Source of the DNA: Heterobasidion occidentale
Lineage: Eukaryota; Basidiomycota; Agaricomycetes; Russulales; Bondarzewiaceae
Assembly (NCBI GenBank): GCA_039111635.1
Contig: JBCAQO010000008.1
Coordinates: forward strand, 620,001-684,000
Length of the DNA stretch: 64,000 nt
Direction of reading: 5' to 3'
Part shown: in pieces, positions 12,332 to 27,200 of the stretch
How positions within the stretch are numbered: position 1 is the stretch's first letter
How the letters are laid out: the number at the start of each line of letters is the position of its first letter
Notes under the pieces: model-generated
Databases searched by the model: none
What the model was told of the DNA's origin: nothing
The model's input: only the letters and a program-made list of their open reading frames with translations
Program-made: the position numbers and the translations under genes

Positions 12332-13429
12332 ATGCATACTGGGCTGCTGAGTGCTCTACTAGGTCTCCCATCTCGTCTTCTCCTAGTCTCGTTACAGAGA
12401 TTATCCGCCCTATCCTCACAGATTGAACAGCTTCCAATTTTTGTTTCAGATATGTTCAAGAGATCTTCCATTACAGGCATTTCCCTCGACGCTGCAGGCC
12501 TCGTGGCGCTGGCAGACCTCTCGACTATCGCGCAAAGAACGGCCCTCACGGGTACTGCTTCGTTTCTTGACGTCCTCGTTCTCGTACCAGGGATTCATCG
12601 TCAGCAGGCTGCATCAGAGATCAATGGCGGAGAGCTTCCAACGACAGGTGCAATGACCACTGGATACGTATTTCGCATCGAGAACCAGGCGACTGTCAGT
12701 TATCTACAGAAAATAGGACACCCCGGGTGCCTCGTGAACGTGCTCGTCAAGGAGCGAGCCACGGAACCCTTTGGCGTGCAGTGGTTTAAGGCCAAATTCT
12801 TAACAGGCGGTGTTGCAGCATCTGTGTTGTATCACTTGATTTTGGTCTTGACCGTTGTCACTATGACGCTCCTTCTAGTGATCCACGATTGGTGGGCCGT
12901 AAGCGTATTGCTCATGCTAATGCTTGCGCGCATCATCAACGTAGTGATGATCAAGCAGCGGGCCGTGATGGGATGGAAAGGTGGAGCAGAGGTGGGCGTG
13001 CAAGGCGACCTATTGGTGCTACTCAGCCAAGATCGATGGGTGCGAATGCTAGGACTGGTGGACGACTTGAAAGCGGTAACTTCTGGGCAGTGGCTCCGCG
13101 ATGAAACGACGGTCGAGGGATTTGCCACCAGTTTCGCGACGCTACTGGTCTATGTCTCCGCGGCGCTTGCAAGTAATGCATCCACCATTGGCAGCTTCTT
13201 CATCGCTTGCTTGATGCTCGTATCTGTGGCTTTATTGGGGCTATGTAACTCCCTCACAGATTGTCTGCAGATGTTCGGTCGCGTTGTGACTACTACAGGA
13301 GAGTCGAAGAGATATAAGCGGAGGCTGGACATGGCGAAGGAGCTGGTAGAGTCCTCTCAGCGAGATGACTGGGCCATTGGCATAGGGCTTATTCCACCGG
13401 GAGATCGGGAACAGAAGGTCTCTGTCTAG
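12332..13429 (+). CDS. Predicted multi-span membrane protein, family not recognised
   Basis: An uninterrupted frame runs to the TAG at 13429. The first in-frame ATG is at 12332 (MHTGLLSALLGLPSRLL), giving 365 residues; the frame is open upstream to about 12224 without another ATG, so an extra 5' exon is possible. Two strongly hydrophobic pairs are visible: residues roughly 160-205 (LYHLILVLTVVTMTLLLVI, then AVSVLLMLMLARI) and 280-330 (SFATLLVYVSAALAS, then SFFIACLMLVSVALLGL). Between them is a soluble stretch with WKGGAEVGVQGDLLVLLSQDRWVRM-type sequence. Layout resembles uncharacterised fungal membrane proteins. No function can be assigned. Confidence 0.7.
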   Translation: MHTGLLSALLGLPSRLLLVSLQRLSALSSQIEQLPIFVSDMFKRSSITGISLDAAGLVALADLSTIAQRTALTGTASFLDVLVLVPGIHRQQAASEINGGELPTTGAMTTGYVFRIENQATVSYLQKIGHPGCLVNVLVKERATEPFGVQWFKAKFLTGGVAASVLYHLILVLTVVTMTLLLVIHDWWAVSVLLMLMLARIINVVMIKQRAVMGWKGGAEVGVQGDLLVLLSQDRWVRMLGLVDDLKAVTSGQWLRDETTVEGFATSFATLLVYVSAALASNASTIGSFFIACLMLVSVALLGLCNSLTDCLQMFGRVVTTTGESKRYKRRLDMAKELVESSQRDDWAIGIGLIPPGDREQKVSV

Positions 13430-14589
13430 GTTGATGGGTCTTCATAAGCATCTCTTTACTCACAGTGTTTCGCTCTGTTTGATACGGTCTACGTATGGGT
13501 CTTTCAATCCTGCGCTGCCGTAGATTCGGACACTTTTTTGCGTCGTTTGCTGTCAATCGCTGTCAATCCCCTGCTCTAGTCCGAATGTACTCCCAATATG
13601 TTTGCTCTCGCCATACAGACACGGATGATGGGGCCCGATTTCTGCATGTATACTAACTCTGTATTTCCAGATGACTCAAATATATCCATTGTCCTTCGGG
13701 TGGCCCAATCTTAGTTGCAGCAACCTTTCCTTGTCTTTGGAATCTGGTATCCTGAGCGCGGAGATCTTCCTGGAATGTCCACCTTCGCTGAATCTCCCGA
13801 CAACCCAATATTCCAATCCTTGAGTATCCACTGCACAGAGCTCTGTCTCCGGTATCGGTTGTCGATGAAAAGCAGCCACCTCAAACTCGTGAGTGGTCCC
13901 AATACTGTGCGACATGCTGGCCTTTTCCGCTTGTCTCAACGATGCACTCACGTCTGTTCTAGTTGCAGGTGATGATGGAAAGGACCCAACGCAACCGTGC
14001 TAGACCGAACGTCGGGAGCAATCACCTCCAAGGGAGCATCGACATTTGGATGATCAGGTTGTCCTACGATACACGACATTACAGCGAAATGTATCTATGC
14101 CATAAGAAAAGAAAAGAAAAGTACTGCACGCATCCAGCGTAGCAAACTCGACTTCCAGGATACGAAGCATGGAAATGCGGCAAGATATAGGAGGAAGGGG
14201 ATTGCAGGGGAAGAGTGTGGGGTATGTAGACCAAAAACTATAGAGCAATGTATATTACGATAAAAGTCTGGGCGTGTTCGTGTTTCGTGAAGTCCGATGT
14301 GCAGAAATGTCTTATGCATCTGAGGATGGAATGTAGACGGGATAGAATGGGAGCGCGGCTGACAACGAGCAATGTCCTAATGTTAGGTGATGAGGGCAAG
14401 AGAGAGGAGCAGGCGAGTGATCGCATATACAATGGTTAGCAATGCGACAACAACGACAACGAGCAGAGGAAATAAGTCCGAGGTGAGATAAGCAGATAAG
14501 CAGGCGAGCTGCTGAGCGGTAGACGTGTGGTTATAGCAAACAGGGTGGACACAAACGAGCGGATTGAGAAAAGAGTGTGGGGAAGACGT
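13430..14589. other. Intergenic, no gene recognised
   Basis: About 1.15 kb between the membrane protein and the GMC oxidoreductase stop. A 91-codon minus-strand frame at 13676-13951 has no family signature and no coding-like exon partners, so it is not called. Confidence 0.35.
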
Positions 14590-18230
<3,641 letters not shown>

Positions 18231-20364
18231 ATGTCTCTTATGCTGTCGTTCATCGTCGCCTACGTGTTCGCCTCCGCAACTTTATGGACAACAACTAGTT
18301 GCTTCGCGTTCAGACCACCTTCATTGCACATCCGAGAAGTGCTACCTCAACCTCGAGTGAGGGAGGTGCTAGAAAACGCGGCCCTATTTTTCGAAGTATA
18401 GATCTTCAGCCTTGAAGTGATTCCATGGTCTCACTGCTACTCAGATGCCAGTGGATCACTTCGGAGACACCAGTGACACTTTTAGCAACCGCTATTGGGT
18501 CAACGATACTTACTACAATGCGGGAGGTCCAGTATTTCGTTCGTCTTGATCTCATATCCGTTACTTGAGCTGTCTCACCGATCTATGTCCATCAATTGAA
18601 GTTTTCGACTCGGGCGAGCAGAATGCTGAACCATTGCTGCCCTACTATCTTCAGGTAAGTCATTCAGTCAGCGAGGATAGATGGTCGAAAGCGAGGCTCC
18701 CGCTTCAAGGAATATCATGGCTTGTCAGCTGTCATGCGTCTTGCGAAGCGCTACAAAGGACTGTCCATTCTCTGGGAACACCGCTTCTATGGAGAGTCTC
18801 TTCCCTTTCCTGTAAACGTACGTGATTTACTCTCTGTCCTCTTCTTCCCACAATTGCCCATCGCATCCAGGAAAATACCACTGCAGAGCAATGGCAATTC
18901 CTTACCACGGATCAAGCCCTCGAAGACGTCGTCTACTTCGCCAACGCCTTCACCCACGACGCACGCACGTTTCACCCCTCCACGACGCCTTGGGTCTGGG
19001 TCGGCGGCTCGTATCCTGGTGTGCGCGGTGCGCTCTTGCGCCAGCGCAACCCTGAAACCATCTTCGCCGCATGGGCGAGCTCCGCGCCCGTGCACGCCCA
19101 AGTCGACATGGCAAGCTACTACGCCGCCGCCGAGCGCAGCCTCACGCGCAACTGCTCTGCAGACTGGGTCGCGGTAACGCGGCATGTTGACGGCGTCCTG
19201 CGCTCTGGGAACGCGAGCGCCGCAACAGACGTCAAGTTCGCGCTGCTCAAGGCGCTGTTGAGCGGCCCAGGGGGCAACATGACGGGTGCGCAGAATCTGA
19301 CGAAGAGCCAGGCTGCTGCGACCAGTGACGTCAATGCAGCCGCGATACTGATGGAGGCGCTGAATTTCTATCAGGTTTGCCCGAACTCGGATTGGCTCAT
19401 TGATTTGGAGCTGATATACATTGTATACGCGCAGTACTACGGCTTTGAGGCTTCCGTACTTCCATTTTGCAATATTGTTGAAACGCGAAATTTCTCCTCG
19501 GATCCCGTGGAGGCAGGGCTTGCTGCGACATTCGGCGTGGACGCTGCGTTCGATGCTTTTCTCACAGGCATCGCGGAGATCGACTACGATTCCATTCCGG
19601 GAGACCCTGACGATCCTGTTACCGACCGGTCATGGATGTGGCAGTACTGCTCCGAATACGGTCAGTGTTTCTGTAGATGCACAGCGTCTATGATTGTTGA
19701 CCGTTGACCTTCATCTTCTCCGAAACCAGGATTTTATCAGCGCGGCGATGCTACTAATTCCTTTTCTATCGAGACGTCTTTCCTTTCGTTAGAACTCTTT
19801 CAAGCAGAATGCAACTCGACGTTCCCGGAGGGGCTTCCATCGTCGCCTGCGGTCGAGCACGTCAATAAGTATGGCGGGTGGGATATGCGTCCATCGAATG
19901 TCCTGTTCACAAATGGCGAATGTGCGTATCCCCCGAATGTTGATATAATCTAAGATAATTCATTGCTGCGGGATCTTTGCTAGTCGACCCGTGGCGCACT
20001 ATGGGTCTTGCCTCGATTGAGGCCAACTCACCCCACCGCACTCCAACAGCCTTGATTCCGCGGTAAGCAATTTATTTCCTTCCCTCGTTGCGCGCCGCGA
20101 CTCATGTCATCTGCTTCCAACACAAGGTGCAACGAGCCTGCACCTGGCCAGTCTTTCTTCGGGATAACGTACGCAGACATGGTGCACGCAAGCGACATGC
20201 GTGTGCTGCTCGTCCCCGATGCGAACCATACGGACTTTAGGACAGTCGGGTTTTATAGCCCCGTGTCGCAGGAGCCGTTTTATACAGGCCTGGCGTTGTT
20301 TCAGCTGGCGCTGGACGAATGGCTACCATGCTTCGATGCGGTCGGGGCACAGAATGGAGTGTAG
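18231..20364 (+). CDS. Serine carboxypeptidase, peptidase family S28
   Basis: Family S28 enzymes (prolyl carboxypeptidase, dipeptidyl peptidase II type) cleave after proline and are secreted or vacuolar. Eight exons join in frame: 18231-18395, 18445-18538, 18602-18654, 18710-18817, 18871-19660, 19730-19921, 19984-20062 and 20127-20364, giving 572 residues. A hydrophobic leader opens the protein, followed by PVDHFGDTSDTFSNRYWVND, GGPVFLFDSGE and WEHRFYGESLPFP. The nucleophile Ser sits in GGSYPGVRGALLR. The catalytic Asp is in FTNGEFDPWRTMG and the His in ADMVHASDMRVLL, all at the expected spacing. Multiple N-x-S/T sites fit secretion. The exon 1 donor at 18396 (GTATAG) is the best fit, because it gives FFE-MPVDHF; another donor at 18352 is possible. 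Confidence 0.93.
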
Positions 20365-21133
20365 ATGTAATGCGGGCGAGGGAGCGCTTTTGTCATTGTT
20401 CTTATTATGGTCAGCAAATTCTTGCCGGAACTGACGGCTAAGACATATGGCAGAGTGGAGGGGGACCTAGGCCGATACTCATTTGACAGCCTCCGTTTTT
20501 GTTGGGTTCGTCCTTCGAAAGCTACATTTCGCGAAAGCCTCACGATGGACCAGAATTCAGAGACGATGTGGTGTGAACTGTGATCACAGAACACGGTAGA
20601 GTGAGTATCTACACGCTGCATGAGCAAAGGTGAAGTAATGTTAGAAAAATCGTGGATCGGACACCATGTGAACCCGTAAGGCTCGAGCTCGAGCAATCAC
20701 CGGCACCTTCTACGCCTTCGAAACTTGAGAGCAAACAGCGACACGGGTCCCTTGAAACACAGTAATCTCGGAAATTTTACAGAAGGTGCTGTCATGAGTC
20801 CACAAATGTCGGCGAATGCTACCAGATTTTTTTTCGGAGAATCGTTGGCAATTGTTAGAGATCCATATGCTAGAGAGAGTTTCCAGCAATTTCAATTGAC
20901 AACTTGGAGCGCAGAGGAAAGCAGTTGCCAACAATTCCCAACAATTCCCAACAATTGCTGACAAATGTCAGCAATTTCCAGCAATCGGGTCCTATTATGG
21001 AAATTATCTAGAATGATTCACCGTACGCGAATCGTTGAGTGATGTTCAGAATTGCACTATCCCTTGTCGAGTCGCATCTCGCAGGCAACATCCTCTTAGA
21101 TACTCAGCTTTTGAGCTTACAGGTTCATCTAGC
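20365..21133. other. Intergenic with short AACAATTCCC repeats
   Basis: No gene recognised. Around 20920-20985 the sequence becomes a cluster of short direct and inverted copies of CAACAATTCCC and CAGCAATT, listed separately. Confidence 0.4.
20925..20985. repeat. Short-period repeat with a 9-bp palindrome
   Basis: The unit CAACAATTCC is repeated three times in a row. It runs into TTGCTGACA-AA-TGTCAGCAA (20955-20974), a perfect 9-bp inverted repeat with a 2-base loop, and then into CAGCAATTTCCAGCAAT. It lies about 160 bases upstream of the UBX adaptor start and could be a binding site cluster or a slippage product. Confidence 0.55.
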
Positions 21134-22672
21134 ATGTCAGACAAGGATGTTCTCATCTCCATGGGTTTCGAGGCTGCCAGGGTAGACTGTACGCGTCATC
21201 CACATGCCACTCTTCAGCGATCGCGCAGTGTTTCCCTGAACATAAGTTAACCCATTTCGCGATACTAGGGGCCCTCAGAGCGACGAACAACCGTGGCCTT
21301 CAGCCAGCAATGGACTTCATTCTCGAGCACAATGACGATCCGATCCCCGAACCCGGCGCCGCACCACCCGCAGGCAGTGGATCTACGGGTGCGGCCGAGC
21401 CGATGGACGAAGACGAAGACGAGGAACAGCTGCTATCCGCGCAGCATATGGAAAGGCCAGCGCCAATGTAGCTAGCAGTCCTGACGTAGGAGATGGGGAA
21501 GCAAAGGTACGGGGTTGGATTACTTATACGGACAGACACAAGAACTAATTTGATTATTCGATGAATGCATACAGAGTATCAAATGCACCGTGTGTTCTAA
21601 GGTATTCAAGAATACAGCCTTAGCAAATTTCCACGCAGAGAAGAGTGGCCATGATCAGTTCGAAGAATCGACCGAAGAGGTAGAGTATCTCCCTTTACTC
21701 CATTTGCCCCGATTTTGGCTGATCGAGTCGTTTAGATCAAACCGTTGACAGAGGAGGAGAAAAAGCAGAAGTTGGACGAGCTGCGCGAGAAGATGGCCGA
21801 GAAGCGCGCCAAGAAGGCAGCCCAGGAAGCTAAGGAAGCTCAGGCGAACGAGACAATCCGTCGTAAATCCGGAAAGGTCAGTAGAGCTCTCCCTACAATG
21901 ACACTCCATCCATTGAAGCATATCTGTAATATGTAGGATATGGGACAGATCAAGGAGGATATGCAAGCAAAGCAGATCGCCAAAGAAGCGGAAGAGAAGC
22001 GGCTTGGTATGTGAACTGACCAACAGTATATCGCCTTGCTAATGCATTGTGATATCATATCTCTACAGAGAAAGTAGCTGACGCCAAAGCGCGCGCAGCC
22101 GTCAAGGCGCAGATAGAACAGGACAAGCGTGAGCGGGCGCGGCGAGCCGCAGAGGAGAAAGCGCGCCGGGAGGGCCGTGCTGTCGATGCGGCCCCCGCCC
22201 CAGCCCCCGCTGCGTCTGCTTCTGCGTCCACCGCCGGAAGTTCAGTCGCTGGAAGGGACTTCAAAGACACGCGGCTGCAGATCCGAATGGCCAGCGGCGG
22301 CACGCCGTATACCACAACACTACCTAGTGATGCCAGTTCGTATCTTTCTGATGCCATTCAAAGCGTGAAAGCGGGAAGTTGATTTTCTGATCTTTATAGC
22401 ATTACGAGAGGTCGCGGAATATCTAGCTGGACAGACCCTAGCGGTGGACGTCGAGACAGTCAACTTTGCGCAGCATTTTCCAAGGTACGTTGGCACGACT
22501 TCCCTTGCATTCTGAAGAGCTCACAACATGACATTTTGTAGAAAACAATTCTCGCATGCTGATTTTTCCAGAACGTTGCGGGAGCTTGGTCTCACGCCTT
22601 CCGCTGTGCGTACTAAGAATACTAAATATCATGAACATGACTGACCTCCCGTAGGTTCTCATCGCGTCGTAG
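21134..22672 (+). CDS. UBA-UBX domain protein (UBXN1/SAKS1 type), Cdc48 adaptor
   Basis: Adaptors of this type bind ubiquitin with the UBA domain and the AAA ATPase Cdc48/p97 with the UBX domain, linking it to protein degradation. Exons: 21134-21188, 21269-21506, 21575-21679, 21736-21876, 21937-22006, 22069-22335, 22400-22484, 22542-22605 and 22655-22672. The UBA core is MGFEAARVDWALRATNNRG. A C2H2-like finger (CTVCSKVFKNTALANFHAEKSGH) and a charged coiled coil (LREKMAEKRAKKAAQEAK) follow. The carboxy-terminal UBX fold ends FSRTLRELGLTPSAVLIAS. Exon 2 needs a one-base shift near 21421-21430, between the acidic DEDEDEE and the conserved AAYGKASANV, so the frame is broken as written. All other splice phases agree. 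Confidence 0.9.
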
Positions 22673-23114
22673 CGGTTCTTTGTATCAAACGCAGGATAAG
22701 GAGGAAGATGTATGTACGCTGTCATGGACGTGTCCTTGTTGTAACGATCGAAGGTCTCATGCTTGGAGTGAGGTAATCGAATATCTTGCGCCAACTTCGC
22801 GCTCTTGCAGTCGACAAACGGCAACGATTGAGGTGTAGCACATCAGTGGGCATAGATAAATTCGCTCGCATGAGGGCAGTCATCCTTGCCATCCTTAACG
22901 ATGCATGTAATCAGAAAACAAGATAAATATGGCATCTCAATGTGTCCACAATGATTGATTCTTTGCGACATACCTGCAGAACTTGTTTTCAGGGACGAAC
23001 ATGGTGCAAACAGATGATACAATTGCGCAATGGAGAAGAGAGCTGGATGGATGTCCGCGCTCGGTGGTACTTGTAAGGAGTCCTGAGAGTAAACCACATC
23101 AGTGCTGGCCACGA
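22673..23114. other. Convergent intergenic space UBX/F-box
   Basis: About 440 bases between two stop codons. I see nothing beyond expected 3' untranslated sequence. Confidence 0.4.
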
Positions 23115-25121
23115 TCACTCATCAGGCATGTAGTCCCAGACACTGATACTCCCATCCTTCCACGCAATCGCGATCCTTCCAGCTTCCTCGTCCATCGCAA
23201 TCAGATACGCCCCCGGTCTAGGCAGCTCGCCAAACACCATGGTTGTCTCCACTTGCGGGACGCCAGATCCGTCCGCGTCAGCCTGCCTGCGCTCATCCCC
23301 TCTATAGAGCATCGTGCCCGCCACGCGCTGCCACTCCTCACGCCCGACCGCGACAGGCCCCGTATCGAGATCAGACAGCGAATCCGTGAAAAGCGCGGTG
23401 CCGTACGGGCCTACGGCCGTGTCGACCACGGCGAAGAGCTCGATCGGCGAATGCGTGTACCGTAGGATCACGGGCGGGAATACATATGATACGCTCTCGG
23501 TCGACGTGGTCGTGGTTCCCGGATGCAGATGCGGGTGCTCGTGTGCGAGGTCCAGGCTCGGGACCAGGGGCGGCTCTGTCAGGGCGAGGTTGGGGCTTTG
23601 GGTAGGCGCGGCGGACGAAGGGGCGAGGACGAAGTGGTAGAGCATGTTGATAGGCCAGGGATACCACGATCCGAAGCGAATGAAAATGTTGATAGGCGGG
23701 TAGGGGCCTTTGTCGGAAAAGGCAGGAGAGTGCGTATAAGCGTGGATCTGCGGGCATGCCCTGATGCTGTCGATTCGCCAGCGCCAGCGGTGCTCGACAG
23801 CTGGAAGGATGATGGTATTGGTCGAGGAACGTGGAGGGTCGGTCACCATAGCGTCCAGATGGGGCACGACAGGCGAGGACAGTGGACTGCAGAGCGGTGT
23901 CGGTAGATTGAAGAGTTTGATAGTTGACGGGCCAATCGTGATGACGGTATCGCGCAGGAGTACGACACAGACTGTTTCATTCATCTATTCCGATGGGCCC
24001 AAGGATAGTCAACGCATCGATTGACAAAAGACGCTTGTGATGAACTCACATGAGGAGCATGAGGATCGCGCAACTCGTAGAGCATCTCACCAGTGATCGT
24101 GTCATGCAGCCACACATTACCCTCTTGATCACCAACTGCCAGAATGTCGCCTCTCAAAAGCATAGGGATGCCCTTTGTCGGGTACTCAGCCAAAGTCACA
24201 AAGCCCGCGATATGGTGTGCCTGCGCGCTATTGATGTGCTCCATCGCACGGGGATCGAGCCCAAGAATATACGTCGTCATCACACCTCTACAAGCGTGAA
24301 AATTCAGCGCACGATCCTCTCGATGTCACGCTCGACAGATACGGTCCTCATGAATAGTCTGCGAAGGAGGAAAGCTAAAGAGAAAAAATAGGGGGCACGC
24401 ACCGCTCAGCTGATGCGGCGGCCAGCATCACCGGGCCCTCGCGCACCTCGTTAACCGCGAAATGAACCGGATGTGTGAAACTGCGCGATGCCACTGTCAC
24501 TGGCGCCGCGGCTGGAGCACCAGGTGTGCCGACATCGATGCACTGCAGCAAGTGCTTTGGGCCCGCCCAGGAGGCAAGATTCGAGATCGGGCCGCCCGCA
24601 GTGAATGATGAAACTGCGTAGCGGTTGCCGCGGCCTGGGACGAGGGACAGGCCCGCGGGTGTGCAGTGTGCGAGGACAGGCGGTTGCGCGATGTCGCGGG
24701 TGCGTGTCGGGCGCGCGGACGTCCAGTTGCGGCGCAGGAGGAACGCGCGTCGGACGAGAGACTTCAGCTCGGCATCGGAGAGAGAGGAGAGCGCGCGCAA
24801 GGATGGGAGAGGGGGGATCGGGATGTGTGATGCGATCAGATACGCGTGTAGGACCGTGTGCCAGACCGCACGAGAGTTGGTGAGGAAGGTGAGGGCCTTA
24901 GAGCACTAGCAGTACACACAATAACGGTGAGCAGATCGCTTAGGAGAGTGAAGTTTGCAGGCAGAGATCTGCACAAATGGTTTCTCACTGCACACCTGGT
25001 TTAAGGAGAGGATATCTTTGGGTTCCAGATCACGAACGATGAGCAGAAGAATGTCGAGCGGGAAGATAAACTTCGTGGTATGGCCTGGAAAAGACTCATC
25101 TGAATTCATAAATGATGACAT
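23115..25121 (-). CDS. F-box protein
   Basis: F-box proteins recruit substrates to SCF ubiquitin ligases through Skp1. The start at 25121 gives MSSFMNSDESFPGHTTKF, directly followed by the F-box core FPLDILLLIVRDLEPKDILSLNQV. Exons: 25121-24996, 24905-24403, about 24287-24050 and 23984-23115, in frame, about 578 residues. The remainder is a long domain with a beta-propeller feel (repeated LAVGDQEGNVWLHD, and a final IAIAWKDGSISVWDYMPDE), as in many agaricomycete F-box proteins. It is not a clean WD40 array. The intron between 24402 and 24288 is longer than its neighbours, and a small extra exon there cannot be ruled out. Confidence 0.82.
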
Positions 25122-27200
25122 TGTCGCCCCGACCAGATGTATTGGAAGTGGGTAGGGAAAACGCAAGGTGTCGCAGTGGAATGCAATGAAGGAGACGAGC
25201 CCGGCGTGAGAATCCCTGCAATGCATCTCTCTTTTCTCGTCAGGCAAGTCAGTTTCAAGCCCACACGACATGCTTGCAGTGCGCCCCTCTAGATCTTGCG
25301 CCGGACGTCTTAGCGGAGGAGGTGCGAGTGTACAGATATTTAAATAAATCCATCCTTTCCGACGCCCTATCCTGACTTCATCCACCACGCTCCAATGTCC
25401 TTGAGCCACATGTCCGACGTGGGCATACATATCGACATTGCTTTGGGACAAATACGAAGTAGAGAGAGGAGGAAAGTTAAGTCTCATACAGGTTGAGAGA
25501 ATAATATTCATTGCCATCTCGACACTGTACGTGACATTCTCCTTTTCCACTCTCTCGTTTGCTTCAATACACAGGTATATGTATATCCTCTTTCATCCCG
25601 CTCGTCCCTCGAAACCACAGGATTGTAACGATCCTTACGCTCCCTCCAAAAATCATTCCCCCGGCTCTCTTCGCCGCCCTTTGCTTCCAGAGACAGCACC
25701 AGAGTATCAGGTCGTGCCGTGTATTCGTTCAGAAGACAGCATCGTGCGGAATTCAAGAACTCAGGGCTGCAGGGTTCCTGTGAGCTTGATCGGAAGGTCA
25801 TGAGTATCGCATGCGCATTGCTGACGCGGATGTAAACTGACTTCACATCTCACATCCATTATAGTATCTGAGCGCCGTGCGGCGTTCACGTCTTGTCATA
25901 CATCTATCGACAACTTTGCGTCAGAGGCAGGCTCTTCGCTCCGACGGCGCATACGCCTGAGGAAAGAGTGTTCTCCACCTCGATCGAGTCCCGCGTGTTA
26001 CCATGCTAGATTGTAGCTAGCGCCGTCTCGACGAAAACTGGCGTACAGGTTCAAATGATCGTAGTAGAGCTCGCTCGTTCACGTCCTGGCTTCACGGAAG
26101 CTCTCCACGCGCGACAAGCGCAAGCTTCAGAGCGTCGTGCACGCACCGCTTCCTACGTGCGGCGAGCTCGTCGGGCCCGATCATTCTTCTTGAGTTGTTT
26201 CTAGTCAGTGCCCAGCGCTGTGCCCAATGATGATATCTGTATGGGTGTTCATCTTTGCGACACTTGGCTGTTGAGGCCTTTCTGGGCTGCTCGAACATGG
26301 TGAGTTCCGGTGTGTCGCTGAGGCAGATTCTAATCTGATATTACTCCCTGAGCACTGCAGCTTCCTATCCACATCAGGCTACCATCGGGTGTCGTGGACG
26401 ACGCAGTGCCCTCCACTCCTCAATCTATGCTTCCAACCAACTCTCGCCGCCCTATCTATATGCCCGCATCATTGCTGTTCATGCTGGCCTCTGAAACCGT
26501 GGCTCCCTAGGAAAGCTGATACACCTTTCGAGCATGTCCTGTCCAATCGTCCAATGTGCGTTCTACGACCGAAGGGTTCGACACGGCTCCGCCATTTTGC
26601 ATATCATTCTTTGTGGATACGCGTGACTATTCTCTAGGGCAGAAACAAGGCGGTATCATACCGCGATTGAGCCCTGACGCAAAGCCGAAAATTTGGCTTC
26701 TCGTCAGTTGGATGCGAGCAGGAAAATTACATCCGGTGCGCGATAGATCATGTCTCTATCACTGAAAGACAGGGGTGCACTTTCAGTTCCCAACATGAGC
26801 ATAGGGGCAAGGTGGGAAGTAAGACGATGCGAGACGTGTTGACGGTGCGCCTCAACTCGCGAAATTCATTTACGAGGCGTCGTCGCCGATCTGTCTCGTC
26901 ATGCAGTCCGTTCGAGTCCGCATGTGGATTGATGTGTAAAGGCAGGGGCTCGGCAGTATGTAGTGTTCCGAAGGTGAACACCCAGAGCATGCTGCACAAC
27001 AATCAGCTGAGGTGGGTCGCAGGGCTCCGGTCTCGAAAGCCTGGACATAAAAACGTGCCGTTGTTCTCTCTGCGATGTCAAATATCTCAGTTGCATTGCA
27101 TTCTTTTGCTCAACTCCCGAGCTGCGAGAGTAATCTGTGATTATCTCGAGCTGCCGGCTCTGCAGAGCCATTAATGCCTCATACACCCTGTTCGAGCTTG
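25122..27200. other. Long intergenic stretch, no gene recognised
   Basis: About 2.1 kb with normal base composition. Frames of 60-120 codons occur on both strands but none shows a domain, a splice-consistent partner or a codon bias like the genes around. It may hold untranslated exons of the F-box gene or a non-coding RNA; nothing in the sequence decides this. Confidence 0.3.

Noticed and set aside
13676..13951. 91-codon minus-strand frame between the membrane protein and GMC gene
   Set aside because: No domain, no splice partner and no upstream promoter signal; ordinary chance frame.
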